Origin: RDXT01 sp033765305
GTDB taxonomy: Bacteria > Bacteroidota > Bacteroidia > J057
Length of the DNA: 64,000 nt
Assembly: GCA_033765305.1 (NCBI GenBank)
Contig: JANRID010000019.1
Coordinates: forward strand, 90,729-154,728
Reading direction: 5' to 3'
The position numbers were made by a program, and so were the translations under genes. Under the pieces are notes generated by a model. The model was not told where the DNA came from, did no database searches, and saw only the letters and a program-made list of their open reading frames with translations. Below, in pieces: positions 26,279 through 37,264 of the stretch. Within the stretch, counting starts at the first letter, position 1, and every line of letters begins with the position of its first letter.

Positions 26279-27250
26279 TCAGTCGATGAGGCGGATCGCC
26301 GGCTTGATCGCCGGGCGCTGGGTCAGCTCATGGTAGCAGATCACGTCCGAGGCGAAATAGTGCGCCACCATGCTCTTGCGGGTGCTGCCCGCATCGCGGA
26401 TCGGCGCGCCGCCGTGGATCAGGTTGGCATGCCAGATCAGCGCGTCGCCCGGCGCCGCGTGGAAGGTGCGGGCCTCCAGGCCGTGCGCGGCGATCACCTC
26501 GGCGATTTTGGCCTCATAGCGGGCATTGGCATCGTGGCGGATGCGGCCCGGCAGCGGATCGGGGTCGAAATCCGGGCCGAGCAGGTAGGGCAGCCGGTGG
26601 CTGCCGGGGTAGTAGATCAGCGGGCCGTTGCCGTCGGTGATGGGTTCGAGCGCGATCCAGATCGCCGCGAGGCGGCCCGGCGGGTAGGTCGTCATGTGGA
26701 CCGAGTCGGAATGCGCGGCCTGCTCGCTGCCCTTTAGGAAATTCAGGCTTTGGAACAGCTCCATCGGGTGGCCGGTGAGAAAGGACAGCAGCTCCAGCAG
26801 GCCGGGCCGGAGCAGGGCGCGGGCGAGCAGTTCCGATTTGCGGTAGGCAAACATCACGCGCCCGCTTTCAAATCCGATCTGCTGTGCGGCGGCCAGCCGT
26901 TCCACCTCCGCATTCATGGCTGCGACCTCCTCCGGGCTGTAGTAGCCTTTGAGAATCAGGTAGCCGTCCTGGACAAACGTTTCCAGCTGTGCCCGGCGCA
27001 CGGGATCGGCCTGCTGATAATACGGCTGTGCGCGGAGCTGCGCCGCGGCATCGGGCTGGTCGATCCAGGCGGGCATGGGGGGCAGATGGGCAAAATCGCG
27101 GCTGGAAACCGGCGCAAACACCGATTTGCGGAGGCCATACCGCCGGTAGAGGGCCCGCTGCGGCAGGAGCCGGCGGGCGTGGCGCAGATTATGCAGGACG
27201 TAGGCGGCTTTGAGGGTGCGCAGCCATTCGGCCGGGGAAAGACGGGCCAT
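26279..27250 (-). CDS. phytanoyl-CoA dioxygenase (PhyH) family protein
   Basis: The 323-residue protein shows the 2-oxoglutarate/Fe(II) oxygenase pattern: HSDS supplies the His-x-Asp pair, WHANLIHGG the distal histidine, and an arginine follows in STRKSM for the 2-oxoglutarate carboxylate. The FVQDGYLILKGYYSPEEV block near residue 92 is typical of PhyH. The family hydroxylates varied substrates, from phytanoyl-CoA to ectoine and small metabolites; nothing nearby fixes the substrate. It is divergent from the ribosomal protein cluster. Confidence 0.88.
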   Translation of the reverse strand: MARLSPAEWLRTLKAAYVLHNLRHARRLLPQRALYRRYGLRKSVFAPVSSRDFAHLPPMPAWIDQPDAAAQLRAQPYYQQADPVRRAQLETFVQDGYLILKGYYSPEEVAAMNAEVERLAAAQQIGFESGRVMFAYRKSELLARALLRPGLLELLSFLTGHPMELFQSLNFLKGSEQAAHSDSVHMTTYPPGRLAAIWIALEPITDGNGPLIYYPGSHRLPYLLGPDFDPDPLPGRIRHDANARYEAKIAEVIAAHGLEARTFHAAPGDALIWHANLIHGGAPIRDAGSTRKSMVAHYFASDVICYHELTQRPAIKPAIRLID

Positions 27251-27285
27251 AGGATCGGAGGCCGGGTGCTATTCCCGGCCAGACG

Positions 27286-27314
27286 CAAATAAACAACCTG
27301 GCACCGAACCTGGC
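27286..27314 (-). promoter_or_regulatory. candidate promoter and direct repeats of the PhyH-like gene
   Basis: On the minus strand TTTATTTG (27293-27286) is one mismatch from TAnnTTTG, 36 bases before the ATG. Immediately upstream, where a -33 element should be, are two copies of AACCTGGC (27295-27302 and 27307-27314, plus-strand reading), 12 bases apart. This is the layout of an operator. Confidence 0.4.
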
Positions 27315-27337
27315 ATGGAAAAAACTTTTGGGCAGGG

Positions 27338-27369
27338 CTTGGAGAATTAAAAAAGTTGTCGGACATTTG
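27338..27369 (+). promoter_or_regulatory. probable promoter of the str-S10-spc-alpha cluster
   Basis: CTTG (27338-27341) is followed after exactly 20 bases by GACATTTG (27362-27369), one mismatch from TAnnTTTG, with an A-rich spacer. It lies about 330 bases upstream of rpsL. A second -7-like octamer, TGTCTTTG, occurs at 27561-27568. Confidence 0.5.
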
Positions 27370-27698
27370 CCACGCTCTTTCGGAAAGCGCCGCTCCGGCC
27401 AAACTTTCTGAAAGCCAGGAAACACAGGTCTCCCCTTCATGGCAATGCTTCCGCCCGGCACGCCCGGCGCCGAGGTACCCCGGAAAGAGACACAGGAATA
27501 AGGCGAAGGATCTGCCCTTTCTGCATCAGCAGGCACAGATCTGCGACCCTCCGGTCGCCCTGTCTTTGTCCCGTAGCTCCCCGGTTCTGTCAGCAAGGCA
27601 AGAGGCCACCCTTCACCGGGCACTGGGTCTCCTTTTTTGTTTTGATACTGATTGTCACCAAGATACACGCTTTCAGCATCTGATTAAGCAAGAGGTTT
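27370..27698 (+). other. long untranslated leader upstream of rpsL
   Basis: About 330 bases without a supportable gene separate the candidate promoter from rpsL. Visible elements are an imperfect hairpin around CTTTCGGAAAG (27376-27390), a 6-bp hairpin GCGACC/GGTCGC (27543-27558) and a weak stem followed by TTTTTT near 27611-27640. The last could act as an attenuator if this is a leader, or as a terminator of an upstream transcript if the real promoter lies downstream. No known leader motif was recognised. Confidence 0.4.
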
Positions 27699-28082
<384 letters not shown>

Positions 28083-28088
28083 CAGGCC

Positions 28089-28556
28089 ATGAGGAAGAAC
28101 CGAGCTAAACCCCGGATTGTACTCCCCGACCCGCGCTACGGCGATGTGCTCGTCTCCAAATTCGTGAACAACCTCATGAAGGACGGCAAGAAGAGCACTG
28201 CCTATGATATCTTCTACGGCGCCATGGACATCATCGAGCAACGCGGCGACGGGTCCGGTGTGGATGTCTTCCGCAACGCGCTCAACAACGTGATGCCTGC
28301 CGTGGAGGTCAAGAGCCGCCGCGTCGGCGGTGCGACCTTCCAGGTCCCCACCGAAGTGAAGCCCAAGCGCCGCGAAGGCCTCGGAATCCGCTGGCTGATC
28401 CGCTACGCCCAGACCCGCAACGGACGCACGATGAAAGACAAGCTCGCTGCTGAAATCCTGGCTGCTGCCAAGGGTGAAGGTGCTGCTGTCAAGAAACGCG
28501 AGGATACCCACAAAATGGCCGAAGCCAACAAGGCTTTCTCTCACTTCCGCTTCTGA
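28089..28556 (+). CDS. rpsG: 30S ribosomal protein S7
   Basis: The 155-residue protein has the family start MRKNRAKPR(I/V)xxPDPRYGD and the VNxLMKDGKK segment. It nucleates assembly of the 30S head and lies near the exit site. It has the standard length and sits between rpsL and fusA as in most bacteria. Confidence 0.98.
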   Translation: MRKNRAKPRIVLPDPRYGDVLVSKFVNNLMKDGKKSTAYDIFYGAMDIIEQRGDGSGVDVFRNALNNVMPAVEVKSRRVGGATFQVPTEVKPKRREGLGIRWLIRYAQTRNGRTMKDKLAAEILAAAKGEGAAVKKREDTHKMAEANKAFSHFRF

Positions 28557-28588
28557 TCCGCTATTGATCAACCTCAGGTCTTCCCATC

Positions 28589-30697
<2,109 letters not shown>

Positions 30698-30724
30698 GGT
30701 CTGTACCTTGATAACTGAAAGGCA

Positions 30725-31030
30725 ATGACCCAGAAGATCCGAATCAAACTGAAATCGTACGATCATAATCTGGTCGACAAGTCGGCAGAGAAGATTGTGC
30801 GTACGGTCAAGTCAACCGGCGCCATCGTGAGCGGCCCGATTCCGCTTCCGACGGAGCGCTCCATCATCACTGTCAACCGTTCTCCCCACGTCAACAAGAA
30901 GTCCCGTGAGCAGTTCGAGATCAGCTCGTACAAGCGGCTGATCGACATCTTCAGCTCCAGCTCCAAAACGGTGGACGTGCTGATGAAGCTGGAGCTTCCC
31001 AGCGGGGTCGATGTGGAAATCAAGGTATAA
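30725..31030 (+). CDS. rpsJ: 30S ribosomal protein S10
   Basis: The 101-residue protein has the conserved IRIKLKSYDH start and the SPHVNKKSREQFE segment. It is the first gene of the S10 block and is continuous with the str block, with no terminator between them. Confidence 0.98.
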   Translation: MTQKIRIKLKSYDHNLVDKSAEKIVRTVKSTGAIVSGPIPLPTERSIITVNRSPHVNKKSREQFEISSYKRLIDIFSSSSKTVDVLMKLELPSGVDVEIKV

Positions 31031-31049
31031 CCTTCCTAATCCTAAAGAA

Positions 31050-31685
31050 ATGGCAGGAATCATAGGCAAAAAAGTTGGGATGACCAACGTCTTCGATGAG
31101 AATCGGAGGAATGTTGCCTGCACGTTGATATATGCGGAGCCGAACGTCGTCACGCAGGTGAAGACCGCGGCCGCCCGCGCCAACGGCAAATCGGAAGGCT
31201 ATAACGCCGTTCAGCTCGCCTTCGACGAGATGAAGGAAAAGAACGCCTCCCAGCCGATGCTTGGGCACTTTGCCAAGGCCGGCACAACGCCCAAGCGCAA
31301 GGTGGTTGAGTTCAGCTTCGAAGGTGTGGACCTCAAGCTCGGCGATACCGTCGGCGTGGACATCTTCGAAGAGGGTGAATTCGTGGACGTGGTGGGCATC
31401 TCCAAGGGCAAGGGCTTCCAGGGCGTTGTGAAGCGCCACGGGTTTGCCGGGGTCGGGGAAAGCACCCACGGCCAGCACAACCGGGAGCGTGCGCCGGGTT
31501 CGATGGGTCCGGGCTCTACCCCCTCCCGTGTGTACAAGGGCAAGCGTCTCGCCGGCCGCATGGGCACCGACCGCGTGAAGGTCCAGAACCTCCGCGTGAT
31601 CAAGGTGATCCCGGAAAAAAATCTGCTCGTCGTGTCCGGCTCTATCCCCGGCCACAAAGGTTCGTACGTCATCGTAGAGAAGTAA
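31050..31685 (+). CDS. rplC: 50S ribosomal protein L3
   Basis: The 211-residue protein begins MAGIIGKKVGMTNVF, the usual L3 start, 19 bases after the rpsJ stop codon. An upstream in-frame codon inside rpsJ is rejected. The central loop GFAGVGESTHGQHNRERAPGS reaches toward the peptidyl transferase centre. Confidence 0.97.
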   Translation: MAGIIGKKVGMTNVFDENRRNVACTLIYAEPNVVTQVKTAAARANGKSEGYNAVQLAFDEMKEKNASQPMLGHFAKAGTTPKRKVVEFSFEGVDLKLGDTVGVDIFEEGEFVDVVGISKGKGFQGVVKRHGFAGVGESTHGQHNRERAPGSMGPGSTPSRVYKGKRLAGRMGTDRVKVQNLRVIKVIPEKNLLVVSGSIPGHKGSYVIVEK

Positions 31686-31687
31686 TC

Positions 31688-32320
31688 ATGGAGCTCGCAG
31701 TATTCAACATCGAGGGTGCGGAAACCGGCAGAACCGCCCAGTTGGCCGACGAGGTGTTTGCCCTGGAGCAACCCAATGATCACGCCATTTACATGGACGT
31801 GCGCCAGATGCAGGCCAATGCCCGCCAGGGCACCCACAAAGCCAAGGAGCGCGGCGAAGTAGCTGCCTCCACCAAGAAGCTGTACCGCCAGAAAGGCACC
31901 GGCAACGCCCGCTCCGGCAGCCGCAAGTCTCCGGTGCGCAAAAGCGGCGGCACCATCTTCGGGCCCCGCCCCCGCGACTACAGCTTCCGCCTGAACACCA
32001 AGATCAAGTCGCTCGCACGCAAAAGCGCCCTGACCTACAAGGCCCGCAGCGCAGAGATCCGGGTGGTCGAGAACCTCGCGTTCGACCTGCCCAAGACCCG
32101 CCAGTTTCTGGCAATTCTGAAGAATCTCTCCCTCGAAGGCCAGAAGGTGCTCGTGGTGCTGCCCGAATACGACCGCAACGTGTACCTCTCCGGACGCAAT
32201 CTGCCCAAAACCCAGGTTACCTCCGCTTCCGAGATCAACACGATCGACATCCTCCATGCCGATACCCTGGTCCTGACCGAAGGCGCTGTGCAGATCATCA
32301 ACCAACGTCTAGCGAACTAA
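31688..32320 (+). CDS. rplD: 50S ribosomal protein L4
   Basis: The 210-residue protein has the long loop YRQKGTGNARSGSRKSPVRKSGG that lines the peptide exit tunnel. It starts two bases after the rplC stop, so the genes are tightly coupled. In proteobacteria L4 autoregulates the S10 operon; whether it does so here is not shown. Confidence 0.97.
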   Translation: MELAVFNIEGAETGRTAQLADEVFALEQPNDHAIYMDVRQMQANARQGTHKAKERGEVAASTKKLYRQKGTGNARSGSRKSPVRKSGGTIFGPRPRDYSFRLNTKIKSLARKSALTYKARSAEIRVVENLAFDLPKTRQFLAILKNLSLEGQKVLVVLPEYDRNVYLSGRNLPKTQVTSASEINTIDILHADTLVLTEGAVQIINQRLAN

Positions 32321-32324
32321 GGCC

Positions 32325-32615
32325 ATGAGCATCCTGAAGCGACCGATCATCACGGAAAAATCCAACAGCTTCGCCGAACGCGGGCTGCCCAAGTATGCCT
32401 TCGAGGTCAGCCTCGATGCCACCAAGGAGCAGGTCCTGGCTGAAGTGGAGCGCGTCTACGAAGTGAAGGTAGCCGATGTGAATACGGTTATCGTCCGTGG
32501 CAAACGCCGTCAGCGCTACTCCAAAAGCGGCGTGCTGCGCGGGAAATCCTCCAACTACAAGAAAGCGATCGTCACCCTGTCGAGCGGCGATATCGACTTC
32601 TTCAAACACATCTAA
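32325..32615 (+). CDS. rplW: 50S ribosomal protein L23
   Basis: The 96-residue protein begins with LKRPIITEKS and has the VNTVIVRGKRR segment. L23 sits at the tunnel exit and is the docking point for trigger factor and SRP. Confidence 0.97.
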   Translation: MSILKRPIITEKSNSFAERGLPKYAFEVSLDATKEQVLAEVERVYEVKVADVNTVIVRGKRRQRYSKSGVLRGKSSNYKKAIVTLSSGDIDFFKHI

Positions 32616-32620
32616 GGGCG

Positions 32621-33454
32621 ATGGGACTCAGAAAATACAAACCGATCACCCCTGGCCAGCGGCTCCGTTCCGTTTCCGACTTCGATACGGTCACCAAGTC
32701 GAAATCTGATCCGGAAAAAAGCCTGACCCGGCCGCTCAAAAGCTCCGGAGGCCGGAACAACTCCGGCAAGCTCACCGTGCGCTACCGCGGCGGCGGCCAC
32801 AAGCGCAAGTACCGGATTATCGACTTCAAGCGCGATAAGTTCGATATGCCCGCTACGGTGCTTTCCATCGAGTACGATCCCAACCGCTCGGCCCGGATCG
32901 CGCTCGTGCAGTACACCGACGGCGAGAAGCGCTACATCATTGCGCCCGAGAAGCTGACGGTCGGCATGCAGGTGATCTCCTCCGAGGTTGCCGAGCCGGT
33001 GGTAGGCAACGCCATGAAGCTGAAGAACATTCCGCTCGGCGCCTCGGTCCACAACGTGGAGCTGCATCCCGGCAAAGGCGGCATCATGGCCCGCAGCGCA
33101 GGCTCCTTTGCGCAGCTCACGGCCAAGGAAGGCAAATATGTGGTGCTCCGCATGCCCTCCGGCGAAAACCGCATGGTGCTGGCTACCTGCATGGGCACCA
33201 TCGGGGTGGTGAGCAACTCGGAGCATCAGAATATCGAGATCGGCAAGGCCGGCCGCAACCGCTGGCTGGGACGCCGTCCCCGCACCCGCGCCGTCGCGAT
33301 GAACCCCGTCGACCACCCGATGGGCGGCGGCGAGGGCCGCGCCTCCGGCGGACACCCCCGCAACCGCAACGGTCTGCCCGCCAAAGGCTACAAGACCCGC
33401 AGCCATAAGAAGTCGTCCAACCGACTGATCATCAGCAGGAAGAAGCAACGTTAG
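32621..33454 (+). CDS. rplB: 50S ribosomal protein L2
   Basis: The 277-residue protein has the RYRGGGHKRKYRIIDFKR segment and the C-terminal NPVDHPMGGGEGR motif, whose histidine lies near the peptidyl transferase centre. It starts five bases after rplW. Confidence 0.98.
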   Translation: MGLRKYKPITPGQRLRSVSDFDTVTKSKSDPEKSLTRPLKSSGGRNNSGKLTVRYRGGGHKRKYRIIDFKRDKFDMPATVLSIEYDPNRSARIALVQYTDGEKRYIIAPEKLTVGMQVISSEVAEPVVGNAMKLKNIPLGASVHNVELHPGKGGIMARSAGSFAQLTAKEGKYVVLRMPSGENRMVLATCMGTIGVVSNSEHQNIEIGKAGRNRWLGRRPRTRAVAMNPVDHPMGGGEGRASGGHPRNRNGLPAKGYKTRSHKKSSNRLIISRKKQR

Positions 33455-33465
33455 TACCTGAGGAT

Positions 33466-33744
33466 ATGTCGAGATCACTGAAAAAAGGGCCTTTTATCGA
33501 CCCGAAGCTTGAGCGTAAGGTTCTGAAAATGAACACTTCCGGAGGCAAGCGCCTGGTGAAGACCTGGGCGCGCCGGTCGATGATCTCCCCCGATTTTGTG
33601 GGGCATACCCTGGCCGTACACAACGGGAACAAATTCATTCCGGTGTTCATCACGGAGAACATGGTGGGCCACAAGCTGGGCGAGTTTGCACCTACCCGCA
33701 CCTTCAGGGGCCACGCCGGCAACCGCAAAGACAAACGGAAGTAA
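33466..33744 (+). CDS. rpsS: 30S ribosomal protein S19
   Basis: The 92-residue protein begins SRSLKKGPFIDPKL and contains the TYSRRSTI-equivalent TWARRSMISPDFVGHT and the GHKLGEFAPTRTFRGH block. It binds 16S rRNA in the head with S13. Confidence 0.98.
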   Translation: MSRSLKKGPFIDPKLERKVLKMNTSGGKRLVKTWARRSMISPDFVGHTLAVHNGNKFIPVFITENMVGHKLGEFAPTRTFRGHAGNRKDKRK

Positions 33745-33748
33745 CAGC

Positions 33749-34213
33749 ATGGCAGAGCAAGTCAAAATGACCCGGAAAGAGAAAATCGCAGCCGGGATCG
33801 AAAAGCAGCCCAAGCGCAAGAAGGCGATGGCCGAGCGCTTGAAAGAAGAGCGCGCGGAAAAGACCCACGTCGAACTCCGCAACTACCGCTCTTCGGCCCG
33901 CAAAATGCGGCTGATCGTGGACCAGGTCCGCGGCATGGAGGTCTCTCATGCCCTCAATGTGCTCAAGCTGACCCAGAAAGGCGCCGCGCCCGACGTGCTC
34001 AAGCTCCTCAAGGCTGCCATCAGCAGCTTCGAAGAGAAGAACGAAGGCGAACGGGTCGAGCCGGGTTCCCACTATGTGAAAGTGGCCATGGTCGACGGCG
34101 GCAGGATGCTCAAGCGCCTTTCGCCTGCTCCCCAGGGCCGCGGACACCTCGTCCGGAAGCGCTACTGCCACGTGACGCTCGAATTGGACCGTATTCAGAC
34201 CGCAGATAACTAA
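33749..34213 (+). CDS. rplV: 50S ribosomal protein L22 with N-terminal extension
   Basis: The core starts at about residue 40 (VELRNYRSSARKMRLIVDQVRG) and ends with the family C-terminus GRGHLVRKRYCHVTLEL. The preceding lysine- and arginine-rich stretch makes the protein 154 residues, against about 110 for the E. coli form. The start at 33749 is the first ATG after the rpsS stop (4 bases). The extension would project from the ribosome surface or contact rRNA; no function is known. Confidence 0.96.
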   Translation: MAEQVKMTRKEKIAAGIEKQPKRKKAMAERLKEERAEKTHVELRNYRSSARKMRLIVDQVRGMEVSHALNVLKLTQKGAAPDVLKLLKAAISSFEEKNEGERVEPGSHYVKVAMVDGGRMLKRLSPAPQGRGHLVRKRYCHVTLELDRIQTADN

Positions 34214-34225
34214 TCGGAACGTACC

Positions 34226-34930
34226 TTGGGACAGAAGACACATCCTATCGGACTGAGGCTGGGCATTATCCGCGGTTGGGATTCCAACTGGTTCGGCGGC
34301 AGAGACTTCTCGGATAAGCTCATCGAAGATGAGAACATCCGCGCCTACCTCAACACGCGCATTCCGCGCGGCGGTATTTCCAAGATCGTGATCGAGCGCA
34401 CCCTGCGCAAAATCACCATCACCATCCATACCTCCCGCCCCGGCATCGTGATCGGCAAAGGCGGCAAGGAGGTGGACAAGCTGCGCGAAGAAATCAAGCG
34501 GATCACCGGCAAGGAGGTCCAGATCAATATCTTCGAGATTAAGCGCCCCGAACTGGATGCTACCCTGGTAGGCCAGCAGATCGCGCAGCAGCTCGAAGCA
34601 CGGGTGTCCTTCCGCCGTGCGATGAAGGCGGCCCTGGCCTCTACCATCCGCGCCGGTGCCGGAGGATGCAAGATCATGTGCTCCGGCCGCCTGGGCGGTG
34701 CCGAAATGTCCCGCACCGAGCAGTATAAGCAAGGCCGCGTTCCGCTTCAGACCCTCCGCGCCGATATCGACTACGCCCTCGTGGAAGCCCATACCATCTA
34801 TGGCGCCATCGGTGTAAAGGTGTGGATTTTCAAAAAGGAACTGTACGGCAAAGTGGATCTTTCCCCCAACGCCAAGCAGGAACGCGCCAAGCGTACCCCC
34901 AAACAGCGTAACCGGAAGCCCCAGCGTTAA
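34226..34930 (+). CDS. rpsC: 30S ribosomal protein S3 (TTG start)
   Basis: The 234-residue protein has the family start GQKTHPIGLRLGI, read from a TTG codon at 34226; no ATG lies between it and the rplV stop. The KH domain carries VIGKGGKEVDKL, and the C-terminal domain contains CSGRLGGAEMSR. It forms part of the mRNA entry site. Confidence 0.97.
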   Translation: MGQKTHPIGLRLGIIRGWDSNWFGGRDFSDKLIEDENIRAYLNTRIPRGGISKIVIERTLRKITITIHTSRPGIVIGKGGKEVDKLREEIKRITGKEVQINIFEIKRPELDATLVGQQIAQQLEARVSFRRAMKAALASTIRAGAGGCKIMCSGRLGGAEMSRTEQYKQGRVPLQTLRADIDYALVEAHTIYGAIGVKVWIFKKELYGKVDLSPNAKQERAKRTPKQRNRKPQR

Positions 34931-34942
34931 CCGACTACCGTC

Positions 34943-35365
34943 ATGCTACAGCCGAAGAAGGTCAAATACAGAAAAGTCCACCGGGGCATCCGCGGAGGCA
35001 ATACCAAGGCCGGCGCCGAGCTGTCCTTCGGTTCCTACGGCCTCAAAGCCCTGGAAATGGAGTTCATCACCGCCCGCCAGATCGAGGCCTGCCGGATTTC
35101 GATCTCCCGTGCGATGAAGCGCGAAGGGAGCATGTGGATCCGCATCTTCCCCGACAAGCCCATCACCCGCAAGCCCGCTGAAGTGCGGATGGGTAAGGGC
35201 AAGGGCAACCCCGAATACTGGGCCGCTCTCATCAAGCCCGGCCGCATCATGTTCGAAGTCGACGGCGTGCCCGAAGAAACGGCCCGCGAAGCCCTCCGCC
35301 TCGCAGCCAATAAGCTGCCGATCAAGACCAAGTTTGTCATCCGCAGAGACCTTCAAGCGATCTGA
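34943..35365 (+). CDS. rplP: 50S ribosomal protein L16
   Basis: The 140-residue protein starts MLQPKKVKYRKVHRG and contains MKREGSMWIRIFPDKP and RMGKGKGNPEYW. It binds 23S rRNA near the A-site tRNA elbow. rpmC follows after five bases. Confidence 0.98.
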   Translation: MLQPKKVKYRKVHRGIRGGNTKAGAELSFGSYGLKALEMEFITARQIEACRISISRAMKREGSMWIRIFPDKPITRKPAEVRMGKGKGNPEYWAALIKPGRIMFEVDGVPEETAREALRLAANKLPIKTKFVIRRDLQAI

Positions 35366-35370
35366 CCTCT

Positions 35371-35577
35371 ATGAAGCCTTCCGAAATCAGGGAACTCACC
35401 CTCCCGGAGCTGAAAGTCCGGATCAAAGAAGAGCAGGACAAGATCCTGCGCATGCGGCTCAACCACGCGGTCTCCGCGATCGAGAAGCCCTCCGAAATCC
35501 GCGATGTGCGCCGCACCATCGCACGCCTCAAAACCATCCTGCGCGAACGGGAACTGATGGAACAAGCTAAGCCGTAA
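35371..35577 (+). CDS. rpmC: 50S ribosomal protein L29
   Basis: The 68-residue two-helix protein has SEIRELTLPELKVRIKEEQ and the family C-terminal RTIARLKTILRERE. It lies near the tunnel exit beside L23. Confidence 0.97.
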   Translation: MKPSEIRELTLPELKVRIKEEQDKILRMRLNHAVSAIEKPSEIRDVRRTIARLKTILRERELMEQAKP

Positions 35578-35585
35578 CGAAAGTC

Positions 35586-35858
35586 ATGAGCGAAACGACG
35601 ACAACTACCCGAAACCTGCGCAAGATCCGTATCGGCAGGGTCGTGAGCGACAAAATGGACAAGTCCATTGTCGTAGCGGTGGAGCGCAAGGTCAAGCACC
35701 CGATCTACGGGAAGTTCGTGAAGAAGACCACCAGGTTTGTGGCCCACGATGAAACGAACGATTCCCACGTCGGAGATACCGTCAAAATCATGGAGACCCG
35801 CCCCCTCAGCAAGACCAAGCGCTGGCGGCTGGTGGAAATCCTCGAACGAGCCAAGTAA
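35586..35858 (+). CDS. rpsQ: 30S ribosomal protein S17
   Basis: The 90-residue OB-fold protein has RIGRVVSDKMDKSIVVAV and HDETNDSHVGDTVKIMETRPLSKTKRWRL, the family signature. A 77-base gap with a small CGGCTC/GAGCCG hairpin separates it from rplN. Confidence 0.97.
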   Translation: MSETTTTTRNLRKIRIGRVVSDKMDKSIVVAVERKVKHPIYGKFVKKTTRFVAHDETNDSHVGDTVKIMETRPLSKTKRWRLVEILERAK

Positions 35859-35935
35859 TCTTTCGCCCGGCTCTCCGAGCCGAATCCCGGCAGCGCCCGG
35901 AAGTATACATGTTCAACTGACAAACGAGTAATGCC

Positions 35936-36304
35936 ATGATACAGCAGGAATCCCGACTCAGGGTGGCGGATAACAGCGGAGCCAAGGAGCTTCTCTGCAT
36001 CCGGGTACTCGGTGGTACAAAACGGCGTTACGCCCGGGTTGGCGACCGGATCATTTGCGCAGTCAAAACGGCTGATCCCAGTGCCAACGTAAAGAAAGGC
36101 GACGTGGTCAAGGCCGTTGTGGTCCGCACCCGCAAGGAGTTCCGCCGCAAGGACGGGTCCTACATCCGCTTCGACGACAACGCCGCAGTGCTGGTGGCCA
36201 ACGATGGCGGCCCCCGCGGGACCCGTATCTTCGGCCCGGTGGCCCGCGAGCTGCGCGACCGCGGATATATGAAAATCGTATCGCTCGCTCCGGAAGTTCT
36301 CTGA
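35936..36304 (+). CDS. rplN: 50S ribosomal protein L14
   Basis: The 122-residue protein starts MIQQESRLRVADNSGAKEL and contains FDDNAAVLVANDGGPRGTRIFGPVAREL. It lies at the subunit interface and is the binding site for RsfS. Confidence 0.98.
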   Translation: MIQQESRLRVADNSGAKELLCIRVLGGTKRRYARVGDRIICAVKTADPSANVKKGDVVKAVVVRTRKEFRRKDGSYIRFDDNAAVLVANDGGPRGTRIFGPVARELRDRGYMKIVSLAPEVL

Positions 36305-36329
36305 TCCCACCACTCTCAACTGACAGGCA

Positions 36330-36653
36330 ATGGGTGTTAAACTGCACATCAAAAAAGGCGATCAGGTCCGGGTCCTTTCGGGCAGCGATCGCGGCAGCGA
36401 AGGACGGGTGCTCGAAGTATTCCCCAAAGAAAGCCGGGCCATCGTCGAAGGCGTGCGCCTCGTGACGAAGCACGTCCGCCCCTCCCAGCAGAACCCCGAC
36501 GGCGGCACCGTCCGCCAGGAGGCTCCGATCCATATCTCCAAGCTGATGGTCATCGATCCGGCTACCCGCAAGCCTACCCGTGTCGGCCGCAAGCCGAACC
36601 CCGAAGGCGGATGGTTGCGCTATTCCAAGAAAAGCGGAGAAATCCTCAAATAA
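36330..36653 (+). CDS. rplX: 50S ribosomal protein L24
   Basis: The 107-residue protein has an N-terminal KOW motif (KKGDQVRVLSGSDRGSEGRVLEV) and the NPDGGTVRQEAPIHISKL block. It is an early assembly protein of the 50S subunit. Confidence 0.97.
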   Translation: MGVKLHIKKGDQVRVLSGSDRGSEGRVLEVFPKESRAIVEGVRLVTKHVRPSQQNPDGGTVRQEAPIHISKLMVIDPATRKPTRVGRKPNPEGGWLRYSKKSGEILK

Positions 36654-36695
36654 CCCCGTACGGCGCGAGGCCGTGCTGCTTTCAACGAATGAACA

Positions 36696-37259
36696 ATGGC
36701 ATACGTACCGAGGCTATACGTCCGATATAAGGAACAGATCGTTCCCGCACTGTTCGAGCAGTTCAAGTACCGCTCCGTAATGCAGGTGCCCAGACTGGAG
36801 AAGATCGTCCTGAACCGGGGCGTAGGGGATGCCGTGGGCGACAAGAAGCTCATCGACCACGCAGTGGAAGAGTTTTCCCTCATCGCAGGCCAGCGGCCGG
36901 TCGTTACCCGGTCCAAAAAGGCCATCTCGAACTTCAAGCTCCGGGAAGATATGCCCATCGGCTGCAAGGTTACCCTGCGCCGCGAGCATATGTACGAGTT
37001 CCTGGACCGCTTCATCAACGTGGCCCTGCCGCGGGTCCGCGACTTCCGCGGGGTGCCCACCAAAGGCTTCGATGGTAAAGGCAACTTTACCATGGGCATC
37101 AAAGAACAGATCATTTTCCCGGAGATCAATGTCGATCAGATCAACAAGATCGCCGGTCTGGATATCACGTTTGTCACCACGGCCCGCACCGATGAAGAAG
37201 CGCTCGCGCTGCTGAAGGAGTTCGGGATGCCGTTTCAGGGGATGAAAAAAGAGGCATAA
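36696..37259 (+). CDS. rplE: 50S ribosomal protein L5
   Basis: The 187-residue protein has MQVPRLEKIVLNRGVGDA, the RPVVTRSKKAISNFKLRE block and the C-terminal TTARTDEEALALLKEFGMPF. It binds 5S rRNA and contacts the P-site tRNA. Confidence 0.98.
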   Translation: MAYVPRLYVRYKEQIVPALFEQFKYRSVMQVPRLEKIVLNRGVGDAVGDKKLIDHAVEEFSLIAGQRPVVTRSKKAISNFKLREDMPIGCKVTLRREHMYEFLDRFINVALPRVRDFRGVPTKGFDGKGNFTMGIKEQIIFPEINVDQINKIAGLDITFVTTARTDEEALALLKEFGMPFQGMKKEA

Positions 37260-37264
37260 GACGT

